Shown here in pieces: positions 53,954 to 62,374 of a DNA stretch of 64,000 nucleotides. Position 1 is the stretch's first letter, and each line of letters begins with the position of its first letter. This DNA is from Blastocatellia bacterium (GTDB lineage Bacteria; Acidobacteriota; Blastocatellia; HR10). The notes beneath the pieces are model-generated. The model had not been told where the DNA came from, searched no databases, and saw only the letters and a program-made list of their open reading frames with translations. The DNA lies in the NCBI GenBank assembly GCA_035573895.1, contig DATLZR010000021.1:1-64000 (forward strand), given 5' to 3'. Made by a program: the position numbers and the translations under genes.

Positions 53954-54859
53954 ATGAAGGTCACGGCATGTCTTCTCATCCTCAGCCTTACAGGCGTGGG
54001 AGCGGGTTCGCAACGACCCGAACAGGAGCCCATCATTCGATTGGAATCGTCGCTCGTTCTCGTCAATGTGACGGTCACGGGAAAGGACCGCAGCTATATC
54101 TCCCGCCTCACGGCTAAAGATTTCACCGTGCTCGACGATGGGCAACCGCAGGAGATTGTTTTTTTCAGCGCCGAAGAGACCCCGTTTGTCGCGGCCATCT
54201 TGCTCGATGTGAGCGGGAGCATGGAGCGGATGCTCCGGATCGGTCAGGCCGCCGCACGCGGATTCGCCCACGGCATTCGCTCGGAGGATGTGTTTGCCGT
54301 CTACGTGTTTTCCCACCGGTGCGCACGAGTCCAGGACTTTGGCTCTTACCCCGAAGTGGATCCCGATCTCTGGCGCATTCGCGCCGAAGGATACACGGCG
54401 CTTTATGATTGCCTGGTCCAGGCCGCTGAAGACCTCAAGGGGCGAGAGGAAACGCGCCGAGCCATCCTGCTTTTGTCGGATGGGGCGGATACAGCCAGCC
54501 GCGCTTCGCTCGATGATGCTCTTCGGGCAGCCTCGGATGCTGCCGTGACCGTTTATGCCGTTGATCTGATAGACGAGAAGTATACGTCGGCGGCGGAAGC
54601 TCTCCGGGCCAGAGGGGCCCTTCAAACGCTGGCCGAGAAAACCGGTGGCCGCTACATCCGTGATCCTGGCGGAGTCACGTTGTACGCGACTTTCGCCCAG
54701 ATCGTCGAAGAACTTGGGCACCAGTATACGCTTGGCTACTACCCACCGATGGCCCGCCGGGATGGCCGCTGGCACCAGATTCGGGTCAGTGTCTCGCGCC
54801 CGGGGGCTACTGTTCGCGCCCGAACCGGCTATCGCGCGCTGACCCCCAAGGGCCCTTGA
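53954..54859 (+). CDS. secreted VWFA-related protein of the Acidobacterial type
   Basis: The 301-residue protein has a signal peptide (1-22), a beta-rich segment (about 28-80, with LVLVNVTVTGKDRSYISRLTA, K-D-F-T-V-L-D-D-G) and a VWFA domain (about 87-280) with the MIDAS motif A-I-L-L-D-V-S-G-S-M and L-L-S-D-G-A-D-T. This layout is that of the VWFA-related Acidobacterial domain family, the main taxonomic clue of the window. Role unknown, probably a surface or periplasmic binding protein. Confidence 0.88.
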   Translation: MKVTACLLILSLTGVGAGSQRPEQEPIIRLESSLVLVNVTVTGKDRSYISRLTAKDFTVLDDGQPQEIVFFSAEETPFVAAILLDVSGSMERMLRIGQAAARGFAHGIRSEDVFAVYVFSHRCARVQDFGSYPEVDPDLWRIRAEGYTALYDCLVQAAEDLKGREETRRAILLLSDGADTASRASLDDALRAASDAAVTVYAVDLIDEKYTSAAEALRARGALQTLAEKTGGRYIRDPGGVTLYATFAQIVEELGHQYTLGYYPPMARRDGRWHQIRVSVSRPGATVRARTGYRALTPKGP

Positions 54860-54959
54860 TCAATTCCCCGAACCCCGTCTTTCATTCATGACCCATTTCT
54901 CATCCATCCTCGACAGAGAACAGACGGGGTGAATCACTCTTGGAGAGGAGAACTCAACC

Positions 54960-55379
54960 ATGAAGCGGTTGCCGAAAAAGATGAGAGCATTCTGTCAGGA
55001 ACAAAAGGTGATGCGTCTTGCCTTCGTTGATGCCCACGGCTATCCTCGCGTCGTCCCGGTATGGTTTGTGATGCGCGGGCAGGAATTTTTCTTCGGCACC
55101 CATCGGAACAGCGCCAAGGGGCGACTTATCCAGCAGAATCCCAGAGCGGGTTGGGTCATTGATGGCGGCGCGAGCCTGCGCACGTACAAGGGCGTGTCCT
55201 TCTGGGGCAGAGCCGAGGCGGTGACAGACGCGCACATGTGGAAAACGGTCTGGCGCGCCATCGGCAAGAAGTATTACGGGTCCTGGCAGGATCGCAACTT
55301 TCAGCAGTTGTACACGCCGGACACGTTGATCTTTCGGCTGACGCCGGAGAGGGTTTTCTACTGGGACTACAGCGAATGA
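54960..55379 (+). CDS. pyridoxamine 5'-phosphate oxidase-family (F420/flavin-type split barrel) protein
   Basis: The 139-residue protein has a split-barrel pattern: VMRLAFVDAHGYPRVVPVWFV, GQEFFFGTHRNSAKGRLIQQNP, and L-I-F-R-L-T-P-E-R-V-F-Y-W-D at the end. These are flavin or F420-binding reductases of the PPOX superfamily. Substrate is unknown. The ATG follows GAGAGGAG. It stands alone between the VWFA gene and acpS. Confidence 0.85.
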   Translation: MKRLPKKMRAFCQEQKVMRLAFVDAHGYPRVVPVWFVMRGQEFFFGTHRNSAKGRLIQQNPRAGWVIDGGASLRTYKGVSFWGRAEAVTDAHMWKTVWRAIGKKYYGSWQDRNFQQLYTPDTLIFRLTPERVFYWDYSE

Positions 55380-55423
55380 GGCATGCTCGCGCAACGGTTG
55401 GCGGAAGACAACCGCAAGAGGAA

Positions 55424-55801
55424 TCAGCCTTCAATAATCACGGCAGCAATGGCGAGGTCGCGCCCGTGCGAGATGGAGACGTGAACCCGTTCTCCCCGTA
55501 AAGTCCGAAGGCGCTCCCGGGCGCGACCGTGAAACTCGATGCGGGGTTTTCCGCCGGGGGATGATAAAATCTCCACGTCGCGCCAGCGAATGCCGCCGCT
55601 TTTGCCGGTACCGAGGGCTTTCAAGGCGGCTTCCTTGGCCGCGAATCGGCCAGCCAGATGCGGAGCCGGATGGTGTTTGCGACGAGCATAGGCAATTTCG
55701 TCGGGCGTAAAGACCCGATGGAGGAACCGCTCGCCATACCGGGTGAGCGCCGCCTCGATTCTCGAAATCTCGATGAGGTCAATCCCAATCCCGATGATCA
55801 T
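55424..55801 (-). CDS. acpS: holo-[acyl-carrier-protein] synthase
   Basis: The 125-residue protein has the AcpS signatures: MIIGIGIDLIEISRIEAAL, FTPDEIAYA, LAGRFAAKEAALKALGTG and VHVSISHGRDLAIA. It transfers 4'-phosphopantetheine from CoA to ACP. The ATG at 55801 fits the family start; a GTG at 55813 would add four residues. The start is only 3 nt from that of the divergent pgeF gene, so the two promoters must lie inside each other's coding region. Confidence 0.93.
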   Translation of the reverse strand: MIIGIGIDLIEISRIEAALTRYGERFLHRVFTPDEIAYARRKHHPAPHLAGRFAAKEAALKALGTGKSGGIRWRDVEILSSPGGKPRIEFHGRARERLRTLRGERVHVSISHGRDLAIAAVIIEG

Positions 55802-55804
55802 ACG

Positions 55805-56617
55805 ATGAACCACTTTCGTCTGACAGCTTGCAACGACCTTCTCCTTGTTCGCATTCCATCCCTGGAACGCTTCGGTCTTGTTGCGGCCACGAGCACGCGC
55901 GTCGGAGGCGTGAGCCCGCTCCCTGAGAATGCCTTAAATCTCGGATATTTTCAAGGCGATCTTCGGGAGAACGTCGAGGAGAATCGGCGTCGGTTCCTCC
56001 GGGCGCTCGGGGCCGGGACAGGCAATCTCTTCACCCTGCGTCAGCAGCATTCCGATCGCCTTGTGGTCGTTGAAGACGGAACGACATGCGCGAGTCCCCC
56101 GCCGGAAGGGGATGCTCTGGTGACAGCACGACCGGGCGTTCTTCTGGGCGTGTTGACGGCCGACTGCCTGCCCATCCTCATCTTCGATGCGCGCACGCGG
56201 GCACGGGCGGCCGTTCATGCCGGCTGGCGAGGGACGCTCGCCCGCATCGTCGAGAAGACGCTCGACCTGATGGCCTCTCGATTCGGTACCCGCGGCCACG
56301 ACTGTTATGTGGCCATCGGACCGGCGATCCAGAAATGCTGTTATGAGGTTGGGCCGGAGGTCATCGAGCTGTTTCGTCGGGAGTTTCCGCAAACACATGT
56401 CCTTTCCTCCGCTCGCCCATCGGGCAAAGCGCATCTCGACCTCATCGAAGCCACACGGGCGCAGCTTCTCGCTCGCTCCGTTCCCCCGGAGCAGATTTAT
56501 GTCTGCTCACTTTGTACCGCCTGTCACGGCGAACTCTTCTTCTCTTATCGGCGCGAAGGGAGATCGAACAATCACGTCGGGCGGATGATCACCGTCATCG
56601 GAGAACTCAATGCGTGA
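55805..56617 (+). CDS. pgeF: peptidoglycan editing factor PgeF / laccase-domain (YfiH) protein
   Basis: The 270-residue protein has the multicopper polyphenol oxidase (DUF152/YfiH) fold: T-S-T-R-V-G-G-V-S, LRQQHSDRLVVVEDG with catalytic His, V-L-T-A-D-C-L-P-I-L, HAGWRGTLARI, and G-P-A-I-Q-K-C-C-Y-E-V-G. Known activity is purine nucleoside phosphorylase/adenosine deaminase or removal of misincorporated L-Ser in peptidoglycan precursors. ATG 55805 is chosen by family start; no ribosome site is seen. Confidence 0.93.
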   Translation: MNHFRLTACNDLLLVRIPSLERFGLVAATSTRVGGVSPLPENALNLGYFQGDLRENVEENRRRFLRALGAGTGNLFTLRQQHSDRLVVVEDGTTCASPPPEGDALVTARPGVLLGVLTADCLPILIFDARTRARAAVHAGWRGTLARIVEKTLDLMASRFGTRGHDCYVAIGPAIQKCCYEVGPEVIELFRREFPQTHVLSSARPSGKAHLDLIEATRAQLLARSVPPEQIYVCSLCTACHGELFFSYRREGRSNNHVGRMITVIGELNA

Positions 56618-56818
56618 AACCTTTTCGCCTGAGCCTTCACGCCCGCGGAAGCGGGGCCACCGGAACGCGCTCTGCGTCGTCCCCTCCACCGGAAATGTGG
56701 CGCAGGATTTCCCGCCTGTACTTTTTGCCGACGCGAGAATCCGCGCCGCCTTTCATCGCTCCCGAATGTCGTCACGGATGAGGGGGGTAATTCTCCGACA
56801 TCAACGCTCGAGGGTTCT

Positions 56819-57763
56819 ATGATCTCCTTTGCCCGACGACGGCGAGACTCCCGGCGCTCACGACTCGGTTTTCCCCTTCCCTCGACGGACCTGCTTCTGC
56901 TCATGATGTCAATGATCTGGGGGGTTAATTTCACCGTCATCAAGACGGCGCTCGACGATTTCTCGCCGCTCAGTTTCAATGCCGTGCGCTTCCTCATCGC
57001 CTCGACGGCTCTGTACCTGTTTTTTCGACACCGGCAGTCATCGTTCACCATTCAACGCGAGCACCTCGGATCACTCATTGGCCTGGGAATTCTCGCCAAC
57101 ACGATCTATCAGGTAGCTTTCATCGAGGGCGTGGCTCGCTCGCGGGCCGGCAATGCGGCGCTGATTCTGGCGACGACGCCGATTTTTGTCGCTCTGCTCA
57201 GTGCTGTTCGCGGCCACGAGAGGCTCGATCTCCGATCCGTCGTCGGCGTCCTTTTATCATTCACCGGCATCGCCCTGATCATGGGCGACAAGGTGCGAGA
57301 GATCGCCTTCGGGCAAACCCTCTTTGGCGATCTTCTTTTACTTTTGGCCACGCTCTGCTGGGCAATCTACACGGTGGGACTGAAACGATTCACGCTTCAA
57401 TACGGCGCGGTCCAAAGCACGGTGGTGACGATGATCGCCGGGACGGTGCCGCTGGTGATGATTTCGCTCCCCTCGTTGCAGGCGCAATCCTGGGCGGCGA
57501 TCCGGCCGATAGCCTGGGCGGCACTTCTCTTCAGCGCGCTGGGAGCGATCGTCTTTTGCTTCGTCGTGTGGAACTACGGCGTCGAACGGCTGGGAGGGAC
57601 GCGAACGGCCGTTTACTCCAATGTGAGTCCGATCATCGCCATGATCGCTGCCGGGATCGGTTTGAATGAACGTCCCACGCCCGGCCAACTGGTGGGAGCG
57701 GCAGTGATTCTCCTGGGTCTTTATCTCGTTCGCGCCCGGGAGGAAGTTGAAATCACCACTTAG
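56819..57763 (+). CDS. EamA/DMT-family exporter
   Basis: The 314-residue protein has ten membrane segments in two EamA domains (about 27-155 and 165-305), with a basic N-terminus. Segments such as MMSMIWGVNFTVIKTALDDFSPLSFNAVRF and V-W-N-Y-G-V-E-R-L-G-G-T-R-T-A-V-Y-S are typical. It likely exports amino acids or small metabolites. Its stop overlaps that of the convergent M20 peptidase by 4 nt. Confidence 0.92.
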   Translation: MISFARRRRDSRRSRLGFPLPSTDLLLLMMSMIWGVNFTVIKTALDDFSPLSFNAVRFLIASTALYLFFRHRQSSFTIQREHLGSLIGLGILANTIYQVAFIEGVARSRAGNAALILATTPIFVALLSAVRGHERLDLRSVVGVLLSFTGIALIMGDKVREIAFGQTLFGDLLLLLATLCWAIYTVGLKRFTLQYGAVQSTVVTMIAGTVPLVMISLPSLQAQSWAAIRPIAWAALLFSALGAIVFCFVVWNYGVERLGGTRTAVYSNVSPIIAMIAAGIGLNERPTPGQLVGAAVILLGLYLVRAREEVEITT

Positions 57764-59148
57764 AGAACTCGCGCCAGCTCCACCAGCAAATGGGCGACGC
57801 TGACGATTCCCTGATGATAGTTTTCCAGGCTGAGCCATTCGTTGGGCGCGTGCGAGTTCTCATCCGGCAGACCGAAACCAAGCAGCAGGCAGGGTCGCGC
57901 GAGAATCTGATGGATTGTGGCAACGAAAGGAATCGAACCCCCTTCGCGGATGAAAACGGCCTGACGCCCGAAACCCTTCGCCAGAGCGCGACTGGCCGCT
58001 TGAAAAGCCGGGTGCTCATAAGGAGCGAGGAAAGGACGGCCCGTCGAGAGCTTTCGGACCTCGACCGTCACCGTGGGCGGGGCAATCTGGCGAACATAAT
58101 TCTCGAACAGGCGAGCAATCTCCTCAGGGTCCTGATCCGGGACAAGCCGCATGCTGATCTTGGCCAGCGCACGAGCGGGGATGATAGTCTTCGCTCCTTC
58201 GGCCGTGTGGCCGCTCACCAGGCCGTTGACATCGAGCGTGGGACGCGCCCAGATGCGTTCGAGCGTCGCGAAGCCCCGTTCGCCCGTCAGCGCGGGCGAT
58301 CCGGTCAGGCGTAAAAATTCCGACTCAACGAAGGGGAGCTGCCGCAGTTGCGCGCGCTCGCGGCGGCCGAGACGCCGGACCCTGTCATAAAATCCCGGAA
58401 TCTTCACCCGACCATCGGGCCCTTTGAGCTGCGCGATGATCTCACATAGCACATTCGCCGGATTGGCTACCGCTCCGCCAAAGGAGCCGGAATGCAAATC
58501 CACCGACGGTCCACGCACCTCCACTTCCATGTAGGTCAATCCTCGCAGGCCATAACAAATCGAAGGGAGCCCGCGCTCGAGCATCGGCGTATCCGAGATC
58601 ACGACGATGTCGGCCTGAAGAAGATCACGATGCGCCGCCAGGAACTCTTCCAGGTGTTCGCTCCCGATCTCTTCTTCTCCCTCCACGATGAACTTGACGT
58701 TGAGCGGAAGCGACCCTGCTGTCCGCAACCAGGCTTCGACGGCCTTGAGATGGATGTAGACCTGACCTTTGTCATCGGTGGTTCCCCGGCCGTAGAGGGC
58801 TCCGTCGCGCACTGTCGCTTCAAAGGGCGGTGTGATCCATTCCGACAACGGTTCGACCGGTTGAACGTCGTAGTGACCGTAGATGAGGATGGTCGGCTTT
58901 CCCGGTGCCCCGAGCCATTCCCCGTAGACCACCGGATGACCGCCGGTGGGCATCACCTCGGCTCGGGTGAGGCCGCTTTCCACCATCTTCTGTCGGAGAT
59001 ATTCGGCGCAGCGCCGCACATCCTCACGGTGAGCGCTCGATGAACTGATGCTCGGAATGCGAACGATCTCGACAAGCTCATCCACATAGCGCTGCCGATT
59101 CTCCTCGATGTAGGCCAGGACTGCTTCCAGATACGACTCTTCCACCAT
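57760..59148 (-). CDS. M20 family dipeptidase (metallopeptidase)
   Basis: The 462-residue protein has the M20 metal site: IYGHYDVQPVEP (His, Asp), GRGTTDDKGQ (Asp), VEGEEEIGSEHL (Glu-Glu), D-T-P-M-L-E-R-G, and a terminal His (GFGLPDENSHAPNEW). It is a cytoplasmic dipeptidase of the CNDP-like branch that splits short peptides. The start at 59148 is the family start (MVEESYLEAV); an 18-codon extension is rejected. The gene follows the VKOR-DsbA gene after 75 nt, in the same direction. Confidence 0.95.
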   Translation of the reverse strand: MVEESYLEAVLAYIEENRQRYVDELVEIVRIPSISSSSAHREDVRRCAEYLRQKMVESGLTRAEVMPTGGHPVVYGEWLGAPGKPTILIYGHYDVQPVEPLSEWITPPFEATVRDGALYGRGTTDDKGQVYIHLKAVEAWLRTAGSLPLNVKFIVEGEEEIGSEHLEEFLAAHRDLLQADIVVISDTPMLERGLPSICYGLRGLTYMEVEVRGPSVDLHSGSFGGAVANPANVLCEIIAQLKGPDGRVKIPGFYDRVRRLGRRERAQLRQLPFVESEFLRLTGSPALTGERGFATLERIWARPTLDVNGLVSGHTAEGAKTIIPARALAKISMRLVPDQDPEEIARLFENYVRQIAPPTVTVEVRKLSTGRPFLAPYEHPAFQAASRALAKGFGRQAVFIREGGSIPFVATIHQILARPCLLLGFGLPDENSHAPNEWLSLENYHQGIVSVAHLLVELARVL

Positions 59149-59223
59149 AGGTAAAACCCTCGGAAATTTTGCTGCAGGATGTGCCCGCCGGCGCGGGCAC
59201 ATGCGAAAGTCGGCGCGAGGGCG

Positions 59224-60408
59224 TCACGGTTTTCCCGTCAAAAACGATAAGACGATGGATTCCAGCCGGTCGAGCGGAGCGTATCCCCGAAAGACCTTCC
59301 CGTTGATGATCAGCGTTGGGGTCGAACGGACCTCGGCGAAGTCGGCCAGGGACAGGTCCCGGATCAATCGCTCGGTGACACGAGGATCGCTCACAACCTG
59401 ATCAACGGGCAAACGAAACTGGCGAGCGACCTGTCGAATGACATCTTCGGTGAGCGTCTCCTGCCGCTTCCAGATCTCCTCGGACCACGGGACGAAGACG
59501 CCGCGGCGCTGGGCTTCGATGGCCAGCCGGGCGAGCCAGCAGGCAAAGCGATGGCGGCCCTGCGGCACGCGAGGGTTGCATGAGGGATCAAGAGGAAAAT
59601 GCCGGTAAATCACCCGCACTTCATCCGGTCGCCGCTGGCGCAACTGGCGGAGGGCTTCCGTTTGCAGCCGACAATAGGGACATTGAAAATCGGTGAAATA
59701 GACAATCGTCACCGGAGCCGACGGATTGCCCAATACGGGCGTGAGGTCGTCGGTGACCGTCAACTCGTCAAACCGGGCGACGCCGGGAGCGCGCTCGATT
59801 CGTGCGCGCGTCTCGGGCGGCGTCGTCGGTCGCGCTGGAGTCGTGGTGAGCACGGCGAGAAAAACCATCCCCATAACACCCACGCCCACGGCCGGAGCTA
59901 GCGATCGGAGCGAGAAGGCCCAACCCCGATCATGCGCCCGCATGTCTTTGACGAGCATGATCCCGCAGAAGATCAATCCCAGGTCGGCCAGCCAGCTCAC
60001 GGCACATCCCAGACAGAGCGCCCGGACCACAGCGAAGGAAACAATCGGTAAGACGATCACACCGATGGCGAAAGGAACAATGAGCAGCAGCGTGGCCAGA
60101 GATCGCTGATAGAGATCACGCGCTCGCAGCGCCAGCGAAGTCTGTACCAACAGCGCCAGATAGCCCCCGGCTCCCCATACCGAAAGGGGAATCCCCCACA
60201 GCCGACTCCAGGAGGAAGCGGCGATCCGATCGCAATTAACGACTTCGCTGACGTTACAGAGCGCCTGATCCCCCTCCCCATGCAAAAACAACCAGTAATG
60301 CCAGGTGAGATAGAGCGCCGCGGCCAGACCCAAAAGTGCCGACCACCGCATCCACCGGTAGCTGCGAAGTGCGATGACTGTTGGTTGGCTCTCGCGTTTC
60401 TTCTTCAC
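59224..60408 (-). CDS. VKOR-DsbA fusion, disulfide bond formation
   Basis: The 394-residue protein joins a vitamin K epoxide reductase domain (about 15-165, four helices, with C-N-V-S-E-V-V-N-C-D before and C-L-G-C as the quinone-facing redox pair) to a DsbA/thioredoxin domain (about 215-394, with D-F-Q-C-P-Y-C as the CPYC site, cis-Pro in TPTLIING). VKOR passes electrons from the DsbA part to quinone, so one protein does what DsbB and DsbA do in E. coli. A GTG at 60408 just 10 nt after the -10 is the likely start, so the mRNA has almost no leader. Confidence 0.92.
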   Translation of the reverse strand: MKKKRESQPTVIALRSYRWMRWSALLGLAAALYLTWHYWLFLHGEGDQALCNVSEVVNCDRIAASSWSRLWGIPLSVWGAGGYLALLVQTSLALRARDLYQRSLATLLLIVPFAIGVIVLPIVSFAVVRALCLGCAVSWLADLGLIFCGIMLVKDMRAHDRGWAFSLRSLAPAVGVGVMGMVFLAVLTTTPARPTTPPETRARIERAPGVARFDELTVTDDLTPVLGNPSAPVTIVYFTDFQCPYCRLQTEALRQLRQRRPDEVRVIYRHFPLDPSCNPRVPQGRHRFACWLARLAIEAQRRGVFVPWSEEIWKRQETLTEDVIRQVARQFRLPVDQVVSDPRVTERLIRDLSLADFAEVRSTPTLIINGKVFRGYAPLDRLESIVLSFLTGKP

Positions 60409-60418
60409 GGTCGGGCGA

Positions 60419-60447
60419 AGTATAGTTTCACGGGACCAAAATTTCAA
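60419..60447 (-). promoter_or_regulatory. sigma-70 promoter of the VKOR-DsbA gene
   Basis: TTGAAA (60442-60447) and TATACT (60419-60424) on the minus strand are 17 nt apart. The predicted start site falls near 60411, only about 3 nt before the GTG start, consistent with leaderless translation. Confidence 0.7.
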
Positions 60448-61069
60448 TGCGGGCACTGGAGGACAGCCCCAGGGCTTCACCCAGTGAGGGATATAGTTGG
60501 ACCATTTGAGGGAAACCGCCAGTCAACTGTGATCCGGGCCTCTTTATTGCCGGCACCGGCATGACGTTGTGTGCAGGACCTTCCCGACTGCCTCCGGGCA
60601 GTCGGTGTAAGATTCATCGCCGCGTCTTCTTGACCAAGGACTCATGGAACTGCCGCGGATCTCCTCAGGACAGCTATAGTATGCATTCACTCACCGGGTC
60701 AAACCGGCTCAATTTCTACGTCCTCTCCGACGAGCGTCCTGGTCGGTATTTCGCGTCGGCGAGGAGTGCGGTCCAGGTATGCCGCTCAGCTTCCCGAGTA
60801 ATGCGCGACGTCTTCTGCGACTGCCAGTGCTTCATCCAATGACGAATGGGCGATCCCGGGAATCCGGATCAGCGGCGGAGGCGGATCGTTTTTCTCCCTC
60901 TCTCAGGAGGAGCTGGGTCGAGCATCTTTCATCCCTGACCCATTTCGGCAGAACCTCAAAGTGACAAAGCCTCAGACGCGGAGCGATTCACTGCAGGCCG
61001 TCACCGCTCGAGAACAGGTAACCGTCAAGGAGGAATTTCTGCGAAGCTCATCCCCGCTCTCTGCCATCA
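60448..61069. other. 620-bp stretch without a supported gene
   Basis: Several short plus-strand frames occur without ribosome sites or domain matches. It is probably an intergenic region or old gene debris. Confidence 0.4.
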
Positions 61070-61453
61070 TCATGAGTTGTGCGTCTCCGCAAACACGCGG
61101 TGAGCCACGGTCAATCCCTCCCAGGCGGCTGGGAACCCGGCGTAAGGGGCAATGTGTAGCAGCGTCTCGACGATCTCCTGCTCAGTGGCTCCGTTTCTCA
61201 ACGCCATGCGGATGTTCAGCTCAAGTCCCTGGGGACGCCCGAGCGCCGTGAGCACCGCAATAGTCACCAGACTCTTCGTCCGCCGATCTAACCGGGGACG
61301 ACTCCAGATCTCGCCGGAGAGGAATTCAACGACATACTGTTCGAAGTCGGGTGACATCCGTCGCCAGGCGGCGCGCGTTTCTTCCGCCCGCTCGCGTCCG
61401 AGCATTTCCTCGAGCAATCGTTCCCCTCTCTGAAATCGTTCTGAGTTACTCAT
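61070..61453 (-). CDS. carboxymuconolactone decarboxylase family protein
   Basis: The 127-residue protein has the CMD fold: R-R-T-K-S-L-V-T-I-A-V-L-T-A-L, GLELNIRMALRNGATEQEIVETLLHIAPYAGFPA with the conserved G-A-T and H-x3-Y region. The catalytic Cys pair of AhpD is absent, so it is closer to the gamma-carboxymuconolactone decarboxylase type. The start at 61453 has GAGG upstream. Role in aromatic catabolism is possible but unproven. Confidence 0.88.
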   Translation of the reverse strand: MSNSERFQRGERLLEEMLGRERAEETRAAWRRMSPDFEQYVVEFLSGEIWSRPRLDRRTKSLVTIAVLTALGRPQGLELNIRMALRNGATEQEIVETLLHIAPYAGFPAAWEGLTVAHRVFAETHNS

Positions 61454-61597
61454 CACCTCACTTCCTCCCTCAATAACGGGACTCTCATCGCACATTCGGC
61501 CGCGGGGCCGACGACTCCGATGAGAGAAACGGCACGCAGCACTCGCCCTGATCGCCTCAGAAGTCCCGTCCTCTGAAACGCGTCTCCTCCCAACCTG

Positions 61598-62374
61598 TCA
61601 GAGTCCATACCCGGCGGTGACGTCGAAGATGGCTCCGGTGATATTGTTTCCATCGTCCGAAGCGAGAAAGAGGATCAGGGCGGCGACATCGCGTTCCTCG
61701 ACCATCCGGCGCAAGGCGGTGCGTTCGACAAATTGACGGGTCGTCTCTTCGATTGAGAGGCCGGTCTGGCGGGCTCGCATTTCGATCACATGGCGCATGC
61801 GCTCCCCGGCCACCGGACCGGGACAGATGGCATTGACCTGAATATTGTACTCGCCGACCTCGGCGGCCAGTGTTCGGGTGAGCATGAGCAATCCTGCTTT
61901 GGAAACGGCATAGGGAGCCCGCAGAGGATAGGCCCGCCGCCCGCCAATCGAAGAGATGTTGATGATCTTGCCGCTTCGACGAGCGATCATCTGCGGCAGG
62001 ACGGCGCGACAGCAAAGAAACGGTCCCGTGAGATTCACGGCGAGCGTCTCCTGCCATTCGGCCAGCGCCACATTCACCACTGGAGCGGTCGGACCCATGA
62101 TGGCCGCATTGTTGACCAGCACGTCAATCCGGCCAAAGTGATCGAGGGCCTGTTCGACGGCCCGCTGCACATCCTCCTCTCGTGAAACATCGGCCCGATA
62201 GGTGAGACAGCGGCGGCCCCCGGTCCGGACTTCGTCGGCGACGCGGTGCAATCCCTCCTCATCGAGACCGAGGAGAACGAGGTCGGCTCCTTCGACCGCA
62301 AGAGCTAACGCCGCCGTCCGTCCGATGCCGCGATTCCCACCGGTAATCAGCACGACGCGATCCTTGAGCTTCAT
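61598..62374 (-). CDS. short-chain dehydrogenase/reductase (3-oxoacyl-ACP reductase-like)
   Basis: The 258-residue protein is a classical SDR: T-G-G-N-R-G-I-G-R-T (NAD(P) site), N-N-A-A-I-M-G, I-I-N-I-S-S-I-G, and Y-A-V-S-K as catalytic Tyr-Lys. The substrate is not known. Its start overlaps the stop of the upstream response regulator gene by 4 nt (ATGA), so the two proteins are translationally coupled. Confidence 0.93.
   Translation of the reverse strand: MKLKDRVVLITGGNRGIGRTAALALAVEGADLVLLGLDEEGLHRVADEVRTGGRRCLTYRADVSREEDVQRAVEQALDHFGRIDVLVNNAAIMGPTAPVVNVALAEWQETLAVNLTGPFLCCRAVLPQMIARRSGKIINISSIGGRRAYPLRAPYAVSKAGLLMLTRTLAAEVGEYNIQVNAICPGPVAGERMRHVIEMRARQTGLSIEETTRQFVERTALRRMVEERDVAALILFLASDDGNNITGAIFDVTAGYGL

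Noticed and set aside
56610-56822. 70-codon reading frame between pgeF and the EamA gene
   Set aside because: Arg/Ser/Pro-rich shadow-like sequence overlapping both neighbours; no ribosome site or family.
60561-61000. Several short plus-strand frames
   Set aside because: No ribosome sites, no domains, and composition of random GC-rich frames.
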